Positions 43,251-53,042 of a stretch of DNA of 64,000 nt are shown here, in pieces. Position 1 is the stretch's first letter. Every line of letters begins with the position of its first letter. Source of the stretch: Hexactinellida sp. DTS-2022 (Eukaryota > Porifera > Hexactinellida); NCBI GenBank assembly GCA_028753945.1, contig JAPNXP010000017.1, positions 1,550,001 to 1,614,000 of the forward strand. The letters are read 5' to 3'. Under the pieces are notes generated by a model, which had not been told where the DNA came from, did no database searches, and saw nothing but the letters and a program-made list of their open reading frames with translations. A program made the translations under genes and the position numbers.

Positions 43251-45071
43251 ATGGCTCAAACTCCACAACAAGGCGGAATTTATCCCACTGCGCCAGGTAT
43301 CGCACCGGTTGCCGGCTATGCCCCTCCCCCTCAGGTGGCCCCAGGATACGCTCCCCAACCCCCGCCCCCGCAACAAGCGACAGCGCCCGTTCCCCAGCAA
43401 GCGACTGCGCCTCCTCCCCAAGGGTACGCCCAACAGGCACCCCCTCCTCAAGGGTACGCCCCCCAGCCAGCGACTGCCCCCGCTCCCCAGGGGTACGCCC
43501 CCCAGCCAGCCACCGCGCCTCCACAGGGGTATGCCCAACCAGCGACAGCCCCCCCTCCTCAAGGCTACGCCGCCCCAGCGACAGCCCCCCCTCCCCAAGG
43601 CTACGCCGCGCCAGGGACAGCCCCCCCTCCCCAGGGCTACGCCGCGCCAGCTGCCCCTACCATGGAGTCCAGTTCCCAGGGCATGGGTCAAGCGTTCGAC
43701 TCGATGGTTGGAAAGGTGAAGAAGATCGCCCTTGGTGGGGCCTCTCAGCCCAAGACGAGCATAGAATGCTTCAAAGAGGGCCACACCGTGTCTCTGAAGA
43801 GCAAGATCTCCAACAACCTGCGAATCCTAGCGGACGGTCGTGTTGACTGCCGCGGGCCAGATGGGAAAGATGACATTTGTCAGTTTGTGGTCAAGGTGGT
43901 CTCTCCGGGGGTAGTCTCGTTGCAGAGCGCCAACAACTTGACCCACTACCTCTCCATCTGCCAGGGCATCGTCAGTGGCACCGGACAGGGCGGCACCTTC
44001 TGCCACTTCACCCTGGTCGAGTCGCCCGACAAGGCAGTCAGCTTTTCCTCGGTGGGAGAGCCCGGCCTCTGTCTGGGCGTGACGCAGGAGGGCGCCATCG
44101 CCGACCCCAAGCAGGTGCAGCCCGGACACCACTTCGCCCAGTTCACCGTCACCGTCGTGAAGGAGGCGGTGCAGGCAGTGGGTCCCTCCTCGACAGGCCC
44201 CGCCCCCGGCCTGCCCGTCACCTTTGCACTCAGGAACGGGAACGTCATCCAGCTGATCAGCAAGATGACCGGAAAGCCGCTGCTGATCGCCAAGAACGGA
44301 ATCGTGTCCGGGTCCGGGGACTACGGGGAGCTCAGCGAAATGCTCGTCGTAGAGAAGGAACCCGGTGTGGTCATGATCAGGAGCGCCTCCATAAAGTCCT
44401 TCTACATTGCAATCTACAACAACGAGATGGAGGGGCGCGGGCAGGGGGGCAAGTATTGCGAGCTGCGTCCCCACCCGACCCCCGATAACTACGTGGCTTT
44501 CGAGTCTGTGAAGGCCCCCGCTCAGTTTATGGGCATTACCCATACCGGTGCTGTGTACAGAGCCGACAAGCTAACTTTCGATGCCAACGAGGCTCACTTC
44601 AGAATCAGAATTGTGAAGATAGCGCCCTCTCCCGTTGAGCTTCCGGTTCTGCTGAGGTACGACGGACAGCCCTCCGTCCTGAACTCCCTCAAGGACGGGG
44701 CCCGGGTGCTGCTGGTCTCGCGCTCCTATGGAGACACGCTGGAGATAAAGGACAACGGGGCCTTGGGCACCAAGGGGGGGTCCGGTCCTGGTAGCGGGCT
44801 GATCGTCAGGAGCCGCGGGGGAAACATCTTGTCGTTCCAGCACGCGAAACACCCGGGGTTTATGCTGTGCATCCAGGGCGGCTCTGTGAAGGGGAGACAG
44901 GGCACTGGACTGCAAGTGGACTTCGTTATCCACGAGACTTATGATAGACACATCCTGCTGGAGTCCCTTGCTAACCAGGGACAGTTCATTGCTGTGAGCC
45001 CCACTGGCGAGCTGAAAGCGCCTGCCAAGACTAACATACAAGATCCTGATGCCCAGTTCTACCTCAAGTAG
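43251..45071 (+). CDS. Pro/Gln/Tyr-rich repeat protein with three beta-trefoil-like domains
   Basis: A single exon of 606 residues. Residues about 15-140 form a low-complexity tail with seven PQGYA repeats spaced by PATAP-type linkers and no charged residues. The rest contains three homologous segments of 130-150 residues (about 165-300, 320-455, 465-606). Each has recurring patterns such as NLRILADGRVDCRG, a GVVxLxS strand, a small-residue GIVSGxGxGGxFC turn, and an end of the QFxV/HFRI type. That spacing resembles beta-trefoil folds of the FGF/fascin type (inference from pattern). No signal peptide or membrane helix is seen, so it is probably intracellular. The tail resembles PQGY-rich tails of membrane-associated proteins. 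I know no named protein with this arrangement. Strong GC-rich codon bias suggests high expression. Confidence 0.85.
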   Translation: MAQTPQQGGIYPTAPGIAPVAGYAPPPQVAPGYAPQPPPPQQATAPVPQQATAPPPQGYAQQAPPPQGYAPQPATAPAPQGYAPQPATAPPQGYAQPATAPPPQGYAAPATAPPPQGYAAPGTAPPPQGYAAPAAPTMESSSQGMGQAFDSMVGKVKKIALGGASQPKTSIECFKEGHTVSLKSKISNNLRILADGRVDCRGPDGKDDICQFVVKVVSPGVVSLQSANNLTHYLSICQGIVSGTGQGGTFCHFTLVESPDKAVSFSSVGEPGLCLGVTQEGAIADPKQVQPGHHFAQFTVTVVKEAVQAVGPSSTGPAPGLPVTFALRNGNVIQLISKMTGKPLLIAKNGIVSGSGDYGELSEMLVVEKEPGVVMIRSASIKSFYIAIYNNEMEGRGQGGKYCELRPHPTPDNYVAFESVKAPAQFMGITHTGAVYRADKLTFDANEAHFRIRIVKIAPSPVELPVLLRYDGQPSVLNSLKDGARVLLVSRSYGDTLEIKDNGALGTKGGSGPGSGLIVRSRGGNILSFQHAKHPGFMLCIQGGSVKGRQGTGLQVDFVIHETYDRHILLESLANQGQFIAVSPTGELKAPAKTNIQDPDAQFYLK

Positions 45072-45855
45072 GATGAGATAATAAGTGTGAACTAATAGCT
45101 ATACTATGCCCTATCCCTGATACAAACTAATTAGACTAGAGAGTGTATTTATCCTAACTATAGTTTCCAGAATGTAGTGCTTATAATTGGTAGATATTAT
45201 ATAGATCTGTAACTGACATTCTCAAGGAAATTATATCTATTTTGTATCTTCTCATATCTAAGTATATTATACTATTATTGTTGCAAGCTGATCGTCCAAT
45301 TCTTACACCCGGGACCAATCCAGACAATTACATTTTGGTGTTTAATTAAGTAAGTAGCACTGATATGTCTCTCCACACTATTATTGTAGAGCAGGGAAAT
45401 CCAAACTTGAGCAGTGACCGCTAAGGCATTCATTTATCTCTTGGACCCCCATGCCCCATTTATATATGGACAAATAAAATTGATAGGAAAATATAATAGA
45501 CCTGTTTATAACCCAGAGCGTCGCACGCTCTGAAATCTTCGTCCAACCGATTTAAGTGATCCTGCCAAAACTGGGCCATCATATACAATTTGGTTACACA
45601 CAAATTAAACTGATCCGTCCAAACCCGGACCTGCTGGACTGCGTCATACAGACATGTCCATAACAGACATGTCGGTGAATAATATTTCATCAATATTTGT
45701 TCGTCATTAAAATAACAAGTACAAAATAAATCAAGACAAGCCTCTAATAGAATAATCACTTTTGATAACACATCAATAATGTGACGTCTTGTCTGACACT
45801 TGGTATATAATTAGACTACTAAAGTGGACTAGTGGATTGGATTGTATCGTGTCGA
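45072..45855. other. Intergenic spacer
   Basis: 784 bp. A short inverted repeat CAGAGCGTCGCACGCTCTG lies at 45522-45540. A 103-residue open frame on the minus strand (45460-45771) shows no family resemblance and is not called. Confidence 0.5.
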
Positions 45856-47286
45856 ATGGCTTGCAATGCTGAATTTGAAAACGAGAGCTTCGACTCTCTG
45901 GACGAGTCTCAGATGACTCTCATGCAGCCTCCTAACGATGTGGAGTCTCCCATTCGTGCGTTCCGCGAAAAGATGGAAATAGAGCGCCTGGCAATGGCGA
46001 GAAATTTCGCGCAAGTAAGAGAGCTAGTCGACACGCGCGAGAGGGAGTTCTCCGACCGCTTCGCGCAGATCAGCACCGAGGTCGCTGGAGAGATAGAAGA
46101 CAGAGAGCTGCAGCTTAGGAGCATCCAGCTCACGCTCCGAGACATGACTCTCTCCATGAAGGAGAACTCCCTCATCAGGACTCTGCAGATCGCGCAACAG
46201 CCACTGCTACAAAAGCTGCAGCAAACTGAGAACGAGATAGCTCTGCTCTCCGACCTCAGGATACGGTCCCACACACAGGGCATTGAGGAGAGCCTGCGGT
46301 TATTCGGTGACATCAACAACCCAATCGAGGAGTTGGAATTCAAAGATGCTGTACCGGGAGTTGACCCGATACCGAATGGATCAGCTGTAGCTGAAGAAAT
46401 AGCCTCTATAGAGCTAGAGCCACACAAGTGTAAGCACACGCCCTATACAAACCGTAGAGAGTGTCTATGGAGCATGTACAGCTCAGATTCCTCCGCTCAG
46501 GGGCTAACCAACCCCAGAGGCGTTACTGTGTGCAGTGAGACGGGTACCGTATTCGTGTCGGATCACGGGAACCACCGCATTCAGGTGTGCACATCCGACG
46601 GCCGCTATCTCCGCTCTATTCTGCATAGAGACTTGTCATACCCGCTATACACCGTAATAGGCATAGACCCTAACGAGATATTCGTTTCGTCCCACTACGC
46701 ACTGATGAAGTTCTCAGTGGGGGGAGAGTTTCTCGCGAAATGTCCCATCTCCAAGAGCTCGTATCGCGGCATCGATAGGGACGACAAGGGCGCCATATAC
46801 GCCAGTGAATGGAGGAGCCACATAATCGTTACTCACGACCCCAACACGCTTAAGGTAGTCAAGAGACTGAAGCTGAACACCGTTGACCTGGGTCACAAAC
46901 GGAAAATGAACGACATTCAGGTTCGCGGCGAGCTCATCTACGTGGTGTTCGCACACAACGGGATTTGGAACTGCTTCTCGTGCAAGGAGTTCCCTTTACA
47001 AATATACGACATGCAGGGGGCACACGTGAGGAGTCTGGCGGGCGGGGGTTTGCTGCAGAAGCCGGTCTGTCTCGCCGTGGACGCAGAAGGGAACTGTCTC
47101 GTGACTGACTACTGGAGGAACGTGGTGCACGTTGTGTCGGGCACAGGGGCGCTGGTGGGGACCATTGGGCAGAGCGGCCAGGGGCTGGGGGAGCTGAGCT
47201 ATCCGACCGGCGTAGCTGTGACGCGAGAGGGACACGTACTAGTGGTGTCCACTGGGAAGAGCACTGGACTCCTGCAGGCGTTCTAA
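45856..47286 (+). CDS. Coiled-coil/NHL-repeat protein 2
   Basis: A single exon of 476 residues from the ATG at 45856 (the frame upstream opens only with GTG). The N-terminal part (about 35-150) is a long helical region rich in Arg/Glu heptads (TREREFSDRFAQI, EDRELQLRSIQLTL). NHL-type propeller blades follow: NPRGVTVCSETGTVFVSDHGNHRIQVCTSDG split over successive strands, a central segment with EFPLQIYDMQGAHVRSL, and a last blade with YPTGVAVTREGHVLVVST, ending GLLQAF. The layout is that of TRIM-NHL proteins without the RING and B-boxes. It is paralogous to the proteins at 23032 and 53318. NHL propellers bind RNA or protein. Which applies here is unknown. Confidence 0.88.
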   Translation: MACNAEFENESFDSLDESQMTLMQPPNDVESPIRAFREKMEIERLAMARNFAQVRELVDTREREFSDRFAQISTEVAGEIEDRELQLRSIQLTLRDMTLSMKENSLIRTLQIAQQPLLQKLQQTENEIALLSDLRIRSHTQGIEESLRLFGDINNPIEELEFKDAVPGVDPIPNGSAVAEEIASIELEPHKCKHTPYTNRRECLWSMYSSDSSAQGLTNPRGVTVCSETGTVFVSDHGNHRIQVCTSDGRYLRSILHRDLSYPLYTVIGIDPNEIFVSSHYALMKFSVGGEFLAKCPISKSSYRGIDRDDKGAIYASEWRSHIIVTHDPNTLKVVKRLKLNTVDLGHKRKMNDIQVRGELIYVVFAHNGIWNCFSCKEFPLQIYDMQGAHVRSLAGGGLLQKPVCLAVDAEGNCLVTDYWRNVVHVVSGTGALVGTIGQSGQGLGELSYPTGVAVTREGHVLVVSTGKSTGLLQAF

Positions 47287-47417
47287 GCAGTTAGTGTACT
47301 GACTGAACATTAGAGCTTTTGATTGTTAGATATCTATTTTGGAATATTTATTCATTTTAACTCCATTCAAATAACAGTCAAGTTCTTTTATTATGGACAT
47401 TCAAGGGCCCAACTATT

Positions 47418-47551
47418 GTATTCAGAATAGAGACTTCATAATAAGCGAACTCAACTTTATACACAAACCCTATGTAGGTTGTTAAATTGGGTCCATAAGG
47501 TTGTTAAAAGCAGACGAGAAACACTTCCCAATAAGCAGCGACCTGACTGTA
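47418..47551. repeat. MITE just upstream of GIPC
   Basis: Contains CATAATAAGCGAACTC, ACAAACCCTATGTAGG and a right end AAGCAG..GACCTGACTGTA. It belongs to the family at 8683-8861 and 50037-50248. It ends 28 bp before the GIPC ATG, so it probably contributes the 5' UTR or core promoter. Confidence 0.6.
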
Positions 47552-47579
47552 CCTCTGTTATTGTTATTCAGTTCAAGCA

Positions 47580-48599
47580 ATGCATATCTTCCGGAGAGAC
47601 AAGTCTAAGCCGAAGAGCGTCTCGCAGGACTCAGAGCCGCTCCCTCCGCCCGAGCAGCCGAAGCCGCCCCCGGACCCCGCCATCTCTAAGGCCCGCAGCG
47701 AGCTCGTGTTCCACGCACAGCTGGCACACGGTAGCTCCACTAAGAAGATACGAGACTTCAAGAATGTAAAGGAATTGTATCTGAGAATAGGAGAGTCGTT
47801 TGTGATAAGCCCAAAGGACATTATTTTCTGCACTTTAAACACGCACAAAACAGACATGTCTAAGCTATTGGGCGGACAGATTAACCTGATGGATTTTATC
47901 TACGCGCACTGCAAGGGGGAGAGCAAGGAGATCACAATTGTGAAATCCAAGCCCTCTCTTGGTCTGACCATAACTGACAACGGCGCTGGACACGCCTTTA
48001 TAAAGCGAGTGCGAGAAGAGAGCCTTATGGCGCAGTTCCCGATGGTGCTAGTGGGAGATCACATCGAGGGCATCAACGGAGCCAGCATGGTCGGCAAGCG
48101 GCACTACGAAGTTGCCAAGACCCTCAAGGAGCTGCCAATGGATGTGCAGTTCACTTTGCGGTTGGTGGAGACACTGAAGGCCTTCGAAGGCATCGCGCCG
48201 CGAGTGGGCTCGGCTAAGGCCGGGTCTCAGACGGTCCTGGACGGGGCCACCGGCGGGCCAGAGGACGATCCGAACGCAGCTGGCATTCTGGGAGCCGGAA
48301 AGCACACGCTGAGACTGAAGGCCAACGGGGCGGCCGTTATAGAGGAAGTTCTGCCAGCGGTGACGGCACTGGCTGTGTCAAAGATAGACGATTTTCTGGA
48401 GAACTTTATGGGCATTCGAGACACAGAGCTCTCACAGACAATATTCGATATCGGCAATGCAAAGTCAGTTATAGATGATTTCGCACTTGCTATTGACAAC
48501 GAGTTTTCAGAGTTTGAGTTCCCTGATGAGTTTATTTACGATGTTTGGGAGACGCTCTCTTCTCTGAAAAAGGTGCCATCAGCTGGTGCCACTCAGTGA
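47580..48599 (+). CDS. GIPC1: GIPC PDZ-domain adaptor
   Basis: A single exon of 339 residues, the usual length. GIPC proteins link PDZ-ligand receptors (plexins, neuropilin, GLUT1 and others) to myosin VI for endocytic transport. After a Pro-rich N-terminus comes the GH1 domain (about 38-105: ARSELVFHAQLAHGS, LYLRIGESF, IIFCTLNTHKTDMSKLLGGQI). The PDZ domain follows (about 120-205) with the carboxylate loop in SLGLTITDNG and IEGINGASMVG. The C-terminal GH2 domain (about 250-325) has DDFLENFMGIRDTELS. It lies 293 bp downstream of NHL protein 2 on the same strand. Confidence 0.95.
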   Translation: MHIFRRDKSKPKSVSQDSEPLPPPEQPKPPPDPAISKARSELVFHAQLAHGSSTKKIRDFKNVKELYLRIGESFVISPKDIIFCTLNTHKTDMSKLLGGQINLMDFIYAHCKGESKEITIVKSKPSLGLTITDNGAGHAFIKRVREESLMAQFPMVLVGDHIEGINGASMVGKRHYEVAKTLKELPMDVQFTLRLVETLKAFEGIAPRVGSAKAGSQTVLDGATGGPEDDPNAAGILGAGKHTLRLKANGAAVIEEVLPAVTALAVSKIDDFLENFMGIRDTELSQTIFDIGNAKSVIDDFALAIDNEFSEFEFPDEFIYDVWETLSSLKKVPSAGATQ

Positions 48600-49126
48600 C
48601 ATTCCAATTGTGAAATCTTGTTGCTGCGTGTAAATACGTGTTATCCAATTGTTAGGTAGATACAACTTGACTCTGCTTTGAGGTTTAATAATTTTTTGCT
48701 CTTGTCCTAATGCGTTAAAATATATTTACCAAATTATATGTTATACTCAGTTTGCAATGAATCTAATTGTATTTCTATGTTTTAATGATTAAACTAATTT
48801 ATTTGTACAGGTTTCTGAGAATAGAAATACAGTCAACTCTAGTAGGAACATACTAACAGGGCATTATTTAGATTAGTGGGGAGTGCTCGAGTGGGACAAT
48901 CTGTACATGTACAATTTGGAGTTTAATGGTGCCATTCATCAGAGTGGTATTTATATACCTTTTCCGAGGACAGGTTTAACAGAGTTTTTTATGGAGAACC
49001 TGTTTAATAAAGTTTAATTGTATTTTGAAAGTGTATAGGAATATGTGTTGTACACTATCCATTATAATTTCAAATTTCAATTATACTTATTTCTAACAGT
49101 TGTGCACTAAGCTAGCTCGGTGACTC
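48600..49126. other. Intergenic spacer
   Basis: 527 bp, AT-rich. A MITE-like end TACAGTCAACTCTAGTAGGAACA is visible near 48830 without a clear partner. Confidence 0.5.
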
Positions 49127-49930
49127 ATGGCTGCAAAGTACCAGTTGGACAGGAACCAGCGGATCCCCACGGGGCTCTACGGCTGGAGGAAGTGGTTTCT
49201 GTATCTAGCAGTGGTGCTACTGCTCTGTCTCATCCTAGTCAACATAGGCCTCACGATATGGATCCTCTCCGTGCTCCGCTTTAACATCCATGGTGTGGGT
49301 AGTCTTCGGTTTTCAGGAAATGACCTTATAGTGGTTGGAACTGCTGAGTTTATGAAGGGCATTATAACGAGCAGTGTGTCTGGCAATGGAAGCGAGCCTC
49401 TCGTAATCAGCTCAGGGAGCTCCGTCCTAATACAGGTAGCTAACAGTTCCATAAACGTGTCTCAAGACTCTATAGAGATTATCACAGAGAATTTCGATGT
49501 TGGGAATGAACTGAGCGTGACAAATGAGAGTGTCACCTTCCACTCTAAGGTTAATTTGACTGGAGGTGCTTACACGCAGAATCTAACAGCTGATAGAATT
49601 GAATCCAATCCTGGGGAGGACTTGAGAATCGGTTCATTTGGGGACAGACTTTCTATTGAGGGAAAAACAGTGGAGATTAGCTCAGCTATAGGAAACGTAT
49701 CTATTCGAGCTGATGACGTAATCACCTTGAGGAGCGATAATGGGAATATTACTCTTGACTCTCAAAATGTTATTCTGTCAAACTTACCAATTGTAGACGC
49801 TTTGTTAGATAATACATCACAGGTTAATATGAATGTGATGGAGATATGCGTGTGTGCGGACAGTAAAAAGGTGTTTCTCCTACCAGCTTATCTCAATCTG
49901 AATTGTGCTGCTGGCGATTATTGTGCGTAA
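49127..49930 (+). CDS. Sarcoglycan, gamma/delta/zeta type
   Basis: A single exon of 267 residues against about 290 in vertebrates. Sarcoglycans are single-pass type II glycoproteins of the dystrophin-associated complex. A short basic cytoplasmic N-terminus (GLYGWRKWFLY) precedes a membrane helix at about 25-50. The extracellular part has repeating beta segments with many N-x-S/T sites. The C-terminal cysteine cluster (CVCADSKKVFLLPAY..NC..YC) matches the conserved Cys-rich end of gamma/delta/zeta sarcoglycans. The vertebrate paralogues cannot be told apart here. Confidence 0.92.
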   Translation: MAAKYQLDRNQRIPTGLYGWRKWFLYLAVVLLLCLILVNIGLTIWILSVLRFNIHGVGSLRFSGNDLIVVGTAEFMKGIITSSVSGNGSEPLVISSGSSVLIQVANSSINVSQDSIEIITENFDVGNELSVTNESVTFHSKVNLTGGAYTQNLTADRIESNPGEDLRIGSFGDRLSIEGKTVEISSAIGNVSIRADDVITLRSDNGNITLDSQNVILSNLPIVDALLDNTSQVNMNVMEICVCADSKKVFLLPAYLNLNCAAGDYCA

Positions 49931-50517
49931 ACTTATCACTTCTATTTTATATATCTAATTAGCGTATTTTCTTATCTGGCATTTGTTCATTTATCTTATA
50001 ACAAATATAATTATTTTGACATTTAACAATACTTACTACAGCCAGGTCTGCTTATTATGAACAATTTTCGTCTGCTTAAGATGAACATCTTTTTATTATG
50101 AACAAGCCCTATATGGTCCCCAAATTTAACAACTTACATATGGTTTGAAACTTCGTATTAATTAAAAGTTCAGCCACTTATTATGAAGTCTCTTTTATGA
50201 ACACAATTTTTAGTCCCTTAAATGTTCACAATGTAAGAACATGACTTTATATCAATGTACTTAGTAGTTAGTATATTAGGTATTCTCCTAATTAATAATA
50301 AGATTTCATCATTTCTACCTCCTGACTTCTATAATAAGATGATACACTCATTTAGTTATTAACTCACGTTGGTTAACTTAATTCTTAGAAACTTGAGCAT
50401 CCACTGGAAACAAATATTCTCTAGCACAAACACATTAGTGTATTCGGAAGATTTGTGGGTATAAAAGCTGCTACGCTGATATTCACTTACTTAGTTTGAC
50501 TTTATACTATTTACAAA
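49931..50517. other. Intergenic spacer with MITE
   Basis: 587 bp between the sarcoglycan and ZIP genes. The element at 50037-50248 takes up a third of it. TATAAAAG lies at 50460-50467, about 50 bp before the ZIP ATG, and could be a TATA box (inference). Confidence 0.5.
50037..50248. repeat. MITE, CTTATTATGAAC family
   Basis: Starts TACAGCCAGGTCTGCTTATTATGAAC. The interior ATGAACAAGCCCTATATGG, AACTTACATA and CTTATTATGAAGTCTC matches 8683-8861. The right end GTAAGAACATGACTTTA is diverged. Confidence 0.7.
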
Positions 50518-51501
50518 ATGTCACTGGATATAAATACAAACAACTCCAATGTTACAATTTCAGAAACCGTATGGATTTGCCTGGAAGTGTTCACTTTCTT
50601 CCTGTTGCTATTTGAGGTTCTCGTATTCGCTGTTTTAGTTGACTTTATCCGTTACGTGTTTAAGAACACGACAAATACCGTAGTCGTATTCCAGGTGCTA
50701 GGGTCACTGGCGGGCGGCGTAATCGTGTCAGCCGGCTTTCTACATCTCCTGCATGAAGGCCTCGAGAGATTCCGGGAGTACACCGATGATCTAGATTACC
50801 CTTTTGGCGTTCTGATAGTCATGCTTGTCATATCTCTGCTGTTGATTAATGATAAGGTTATCAGTATTCTGTTGTCATTGCGGACAAAGAAAAAGGAGGA
50901 GAATGTTATCAACAAGAATTCCACGGCAACGCTGGACACTTCTCTCCTGTCTCAGAACTCAATTCGGGAAGGCGGCTCTCTCACACAGAGCCATCACCAC
51001 GAGGTTAAAGCTATCGTTCAACTGGGCGAGGAAGGGATTAAGAGCTACACGGGTATAATCCTTGTGTCGGCGTTCAGTTTGCATTCTGTGATAGAAGGGC
51101 TCGGTTTGGGAGCCATGGATACCCTGTTTGATTTCTCTGTCACATTGGCTTTCATTTCTCTCCACAGAACAATCGGTACCCTGTCAATTGCTGTCGCACT
51201 CATGGAATCAAACGTACTCAAAAAACGGTTTCCCTACTACTTGATTTTTATAATATTTTCATTGGTGGAGCCCGTAGCCTTTGCCGTGGGTGTTATTCTC
51301 AGAGATTTCCTGTTCTCCCCTTTGGTGACTTCTATCTTCCAGTGTATGACGGCCGGTACGTTTATTTTCATCGGATTGAAAGAGATAATTCCTCTCTTCT
51401 TTGATTCGCAACAAAAAGTAGCTGTAGAAATTTGTAAAATATTTGCGTTTTTGCTCGGAGTTGCGTTCGTGGCTAGTGTAATTCTATTGGACACAGATTA
51501 G
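50518..51501 (+). CDS. ZIP zinc transporter (SLC39A1-3 type)
   Basis: A single exon of 327 residues with about eight hydrophobic segments. ZIP proteins import zinc or related metals into the cytosol. The first half has GGVIVSAGFLHLLHEGLERF (subfamily I metal-site helix). The loop between helices 3 and 4 carries a short His cluster (SHHHEV). The signature helix 4 is HSVIEGLGLGA, followed by helix 5 with LHRTIGTLSIAVAL, which supplies the second metal-binding His. The length and the HSVxEGxxLG form fit SLC39A1/2/3. Confidence 0.93.
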   Translation: MSLDINTNNSNVTISETVWICLEVFTFFLLLFEVLVFAVLVDFIRYVFKNTTNTVVVFQVLGSLAGGVIVSAGFLHLLHEGLERFREYTDDLDYPFGVLIVMLVISLLLINDKVISILLSLRTKKKEENVINKNSTATLDTSLLSQNSIREGGSLTQSHHHEVKAIVQLGEEGIKSYTGIILVSAFSLHSVIEGLGLGAMDTLFDFSVTLAFISLHRTIGTLSIAVALMESNVLKKRFPYYLIFIIFSLVEPVAFAVGVILRDFLFSPLVTSIFQCMTAGTFIFIGLKEIIPLFFDSQQKVAVEICKIFAFLLGVAFVASVILLDTD

Positions 51502-51877
51502 ATCTTTTGCTTTTTAAATTGCATTTCCAAATACTTTGTTTTATTTAGATTTGTTATTCTTGTATTGTATTAAAGAGTGCATTGTCTTTTCAGCTAATCT
51601 ACTATAGTATTATTGTTGCATAGGATTCCATATCGTTACTGCAGCTGGTTAGTTGTGTCTGCAGCCCAAACAATGCAATATATCTTTGTTGTACTTGCTC
51701 TTGTGATGAATAGTAATTGTTTTGAAAACTTATTTGATGAAGGCCAGCTTCTTATCAGTGCAGATAAGTATAATTTTAGAAATGGTTAGTTATGAGCTAT
51801 AGTTATGCAGTGTTACATTCCAATGGTTGCTATTTATCGCTGCAACTCTTAGAATAGAATGTTAGCAGCCTGGTTCC
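51502..51877. other. Intergenic spacer, nothing recognised
   Basis: 376 bp, AT-rich, holding the ZIP 3' UTR and the OTUD6B promoter. Confidence 0.5.
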
Positions 51878-52777
51878 ATGGCAACCGCTGACTCCGTCGA
51901 GAATGCTGATGAGAGTTCGGATGATATAACGACTAGACAGAGACTGGAAGTGAAACAACTCCAGTCTGAGATCCAAGTTATGAAGAAACAGGTTTCGCAA
52001 GGGAACAAGAAGCAGAAGAAACAGACCCAAACAGATATCTCTATTCTAGAGAGAGAAATGTTAGAGAGACACCGAAGGGAGATAGGCCAGTTGGGGGCCG
52101 CAGTGGCTGTAGAGCAGACAGATACGGTCTGTAGGAAGTCCCGCGCCCAGAAGAGGAGAGAGGATAAGGAGGCGAGAGCGGGACGCATTAACGAACTCAT
52201 CGCTGGAATGGATATGGCGAAGTCTGAGGGAGATGTAGAGAGAGAGGAGCTATTAATAGTACTGGAACCTCTGGGGCTACAGATAGTAGATATAGCCCCG
52301 GGTGAGATACTGTACAGTACATGTCTGTTTATTAAACTCGATTGTTTGTTCGATTGTTTGTTTGTTTGTTCGATTGTTTGTTTGTTTGTTTGTTTGTTTG
52401 TTTGTTTGTCCGAATTATATTAAAGTGATAGGGGGATAGAAACCGTGAGAGACTAACTTATAATAGGTAAACAAGTACGTATTCTGAATACGAATTTCGC
52501 ATTTACAAACTTCTAATATGATTTTTGATTGTTGTTATTTATAACTTAAGGGCTCGCTTAATACATTAACGATAAGTTAACCATTGTGTGTCCCTCTGCA
52601 GATGGGGACTGCATGTACTCGTCGCTGTCGCACCAGCTTAAGGCGGTGCGGGGACAGACTGCCAGCTCTCAGGAACTGAGGAGAAAGTGCGCTGAGCATA
52701 TCCGGGCACACAGACAGCACTTCATACAGTTTATGTCGCAAATAGCGGAGCCTTTCGACGAGTACTGCGACAAAGTA

Positions 52778-52808
<31 letters not shown>

Positions 52809-53010
52809 ACTTACTTAGTAGTTAGTTAATTAGCTACAGTTGAAACCGGATATTTTTAACACATTCTTTTAACGAAAATTTGTTAAAAATATCCGATTGT
52901 TAAAAATACCCGATTTTACAACAACAACATTAATTAATTATTTACAAGAAAATGTGTTAAATATATCCGATTGTTAAAAATATCCGGTTTCAACTGTAGT
53001 TATTTAGTTT

Positions 53011-53042
<32 letters not shown>

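Noticed and set aside
43227..43784. Gly/Arg-rich minus-strand frame over the trefoil gene N-terminus
   Set aside because: It is the antisense of the PQGYA repeats. Its low complexity mirrors the coding repeat.
45460..45771. 103-residue minus-strand open frame
   Set aside because: No family resemblance, no good start context, AT-rich composition like the surrounding spacer.
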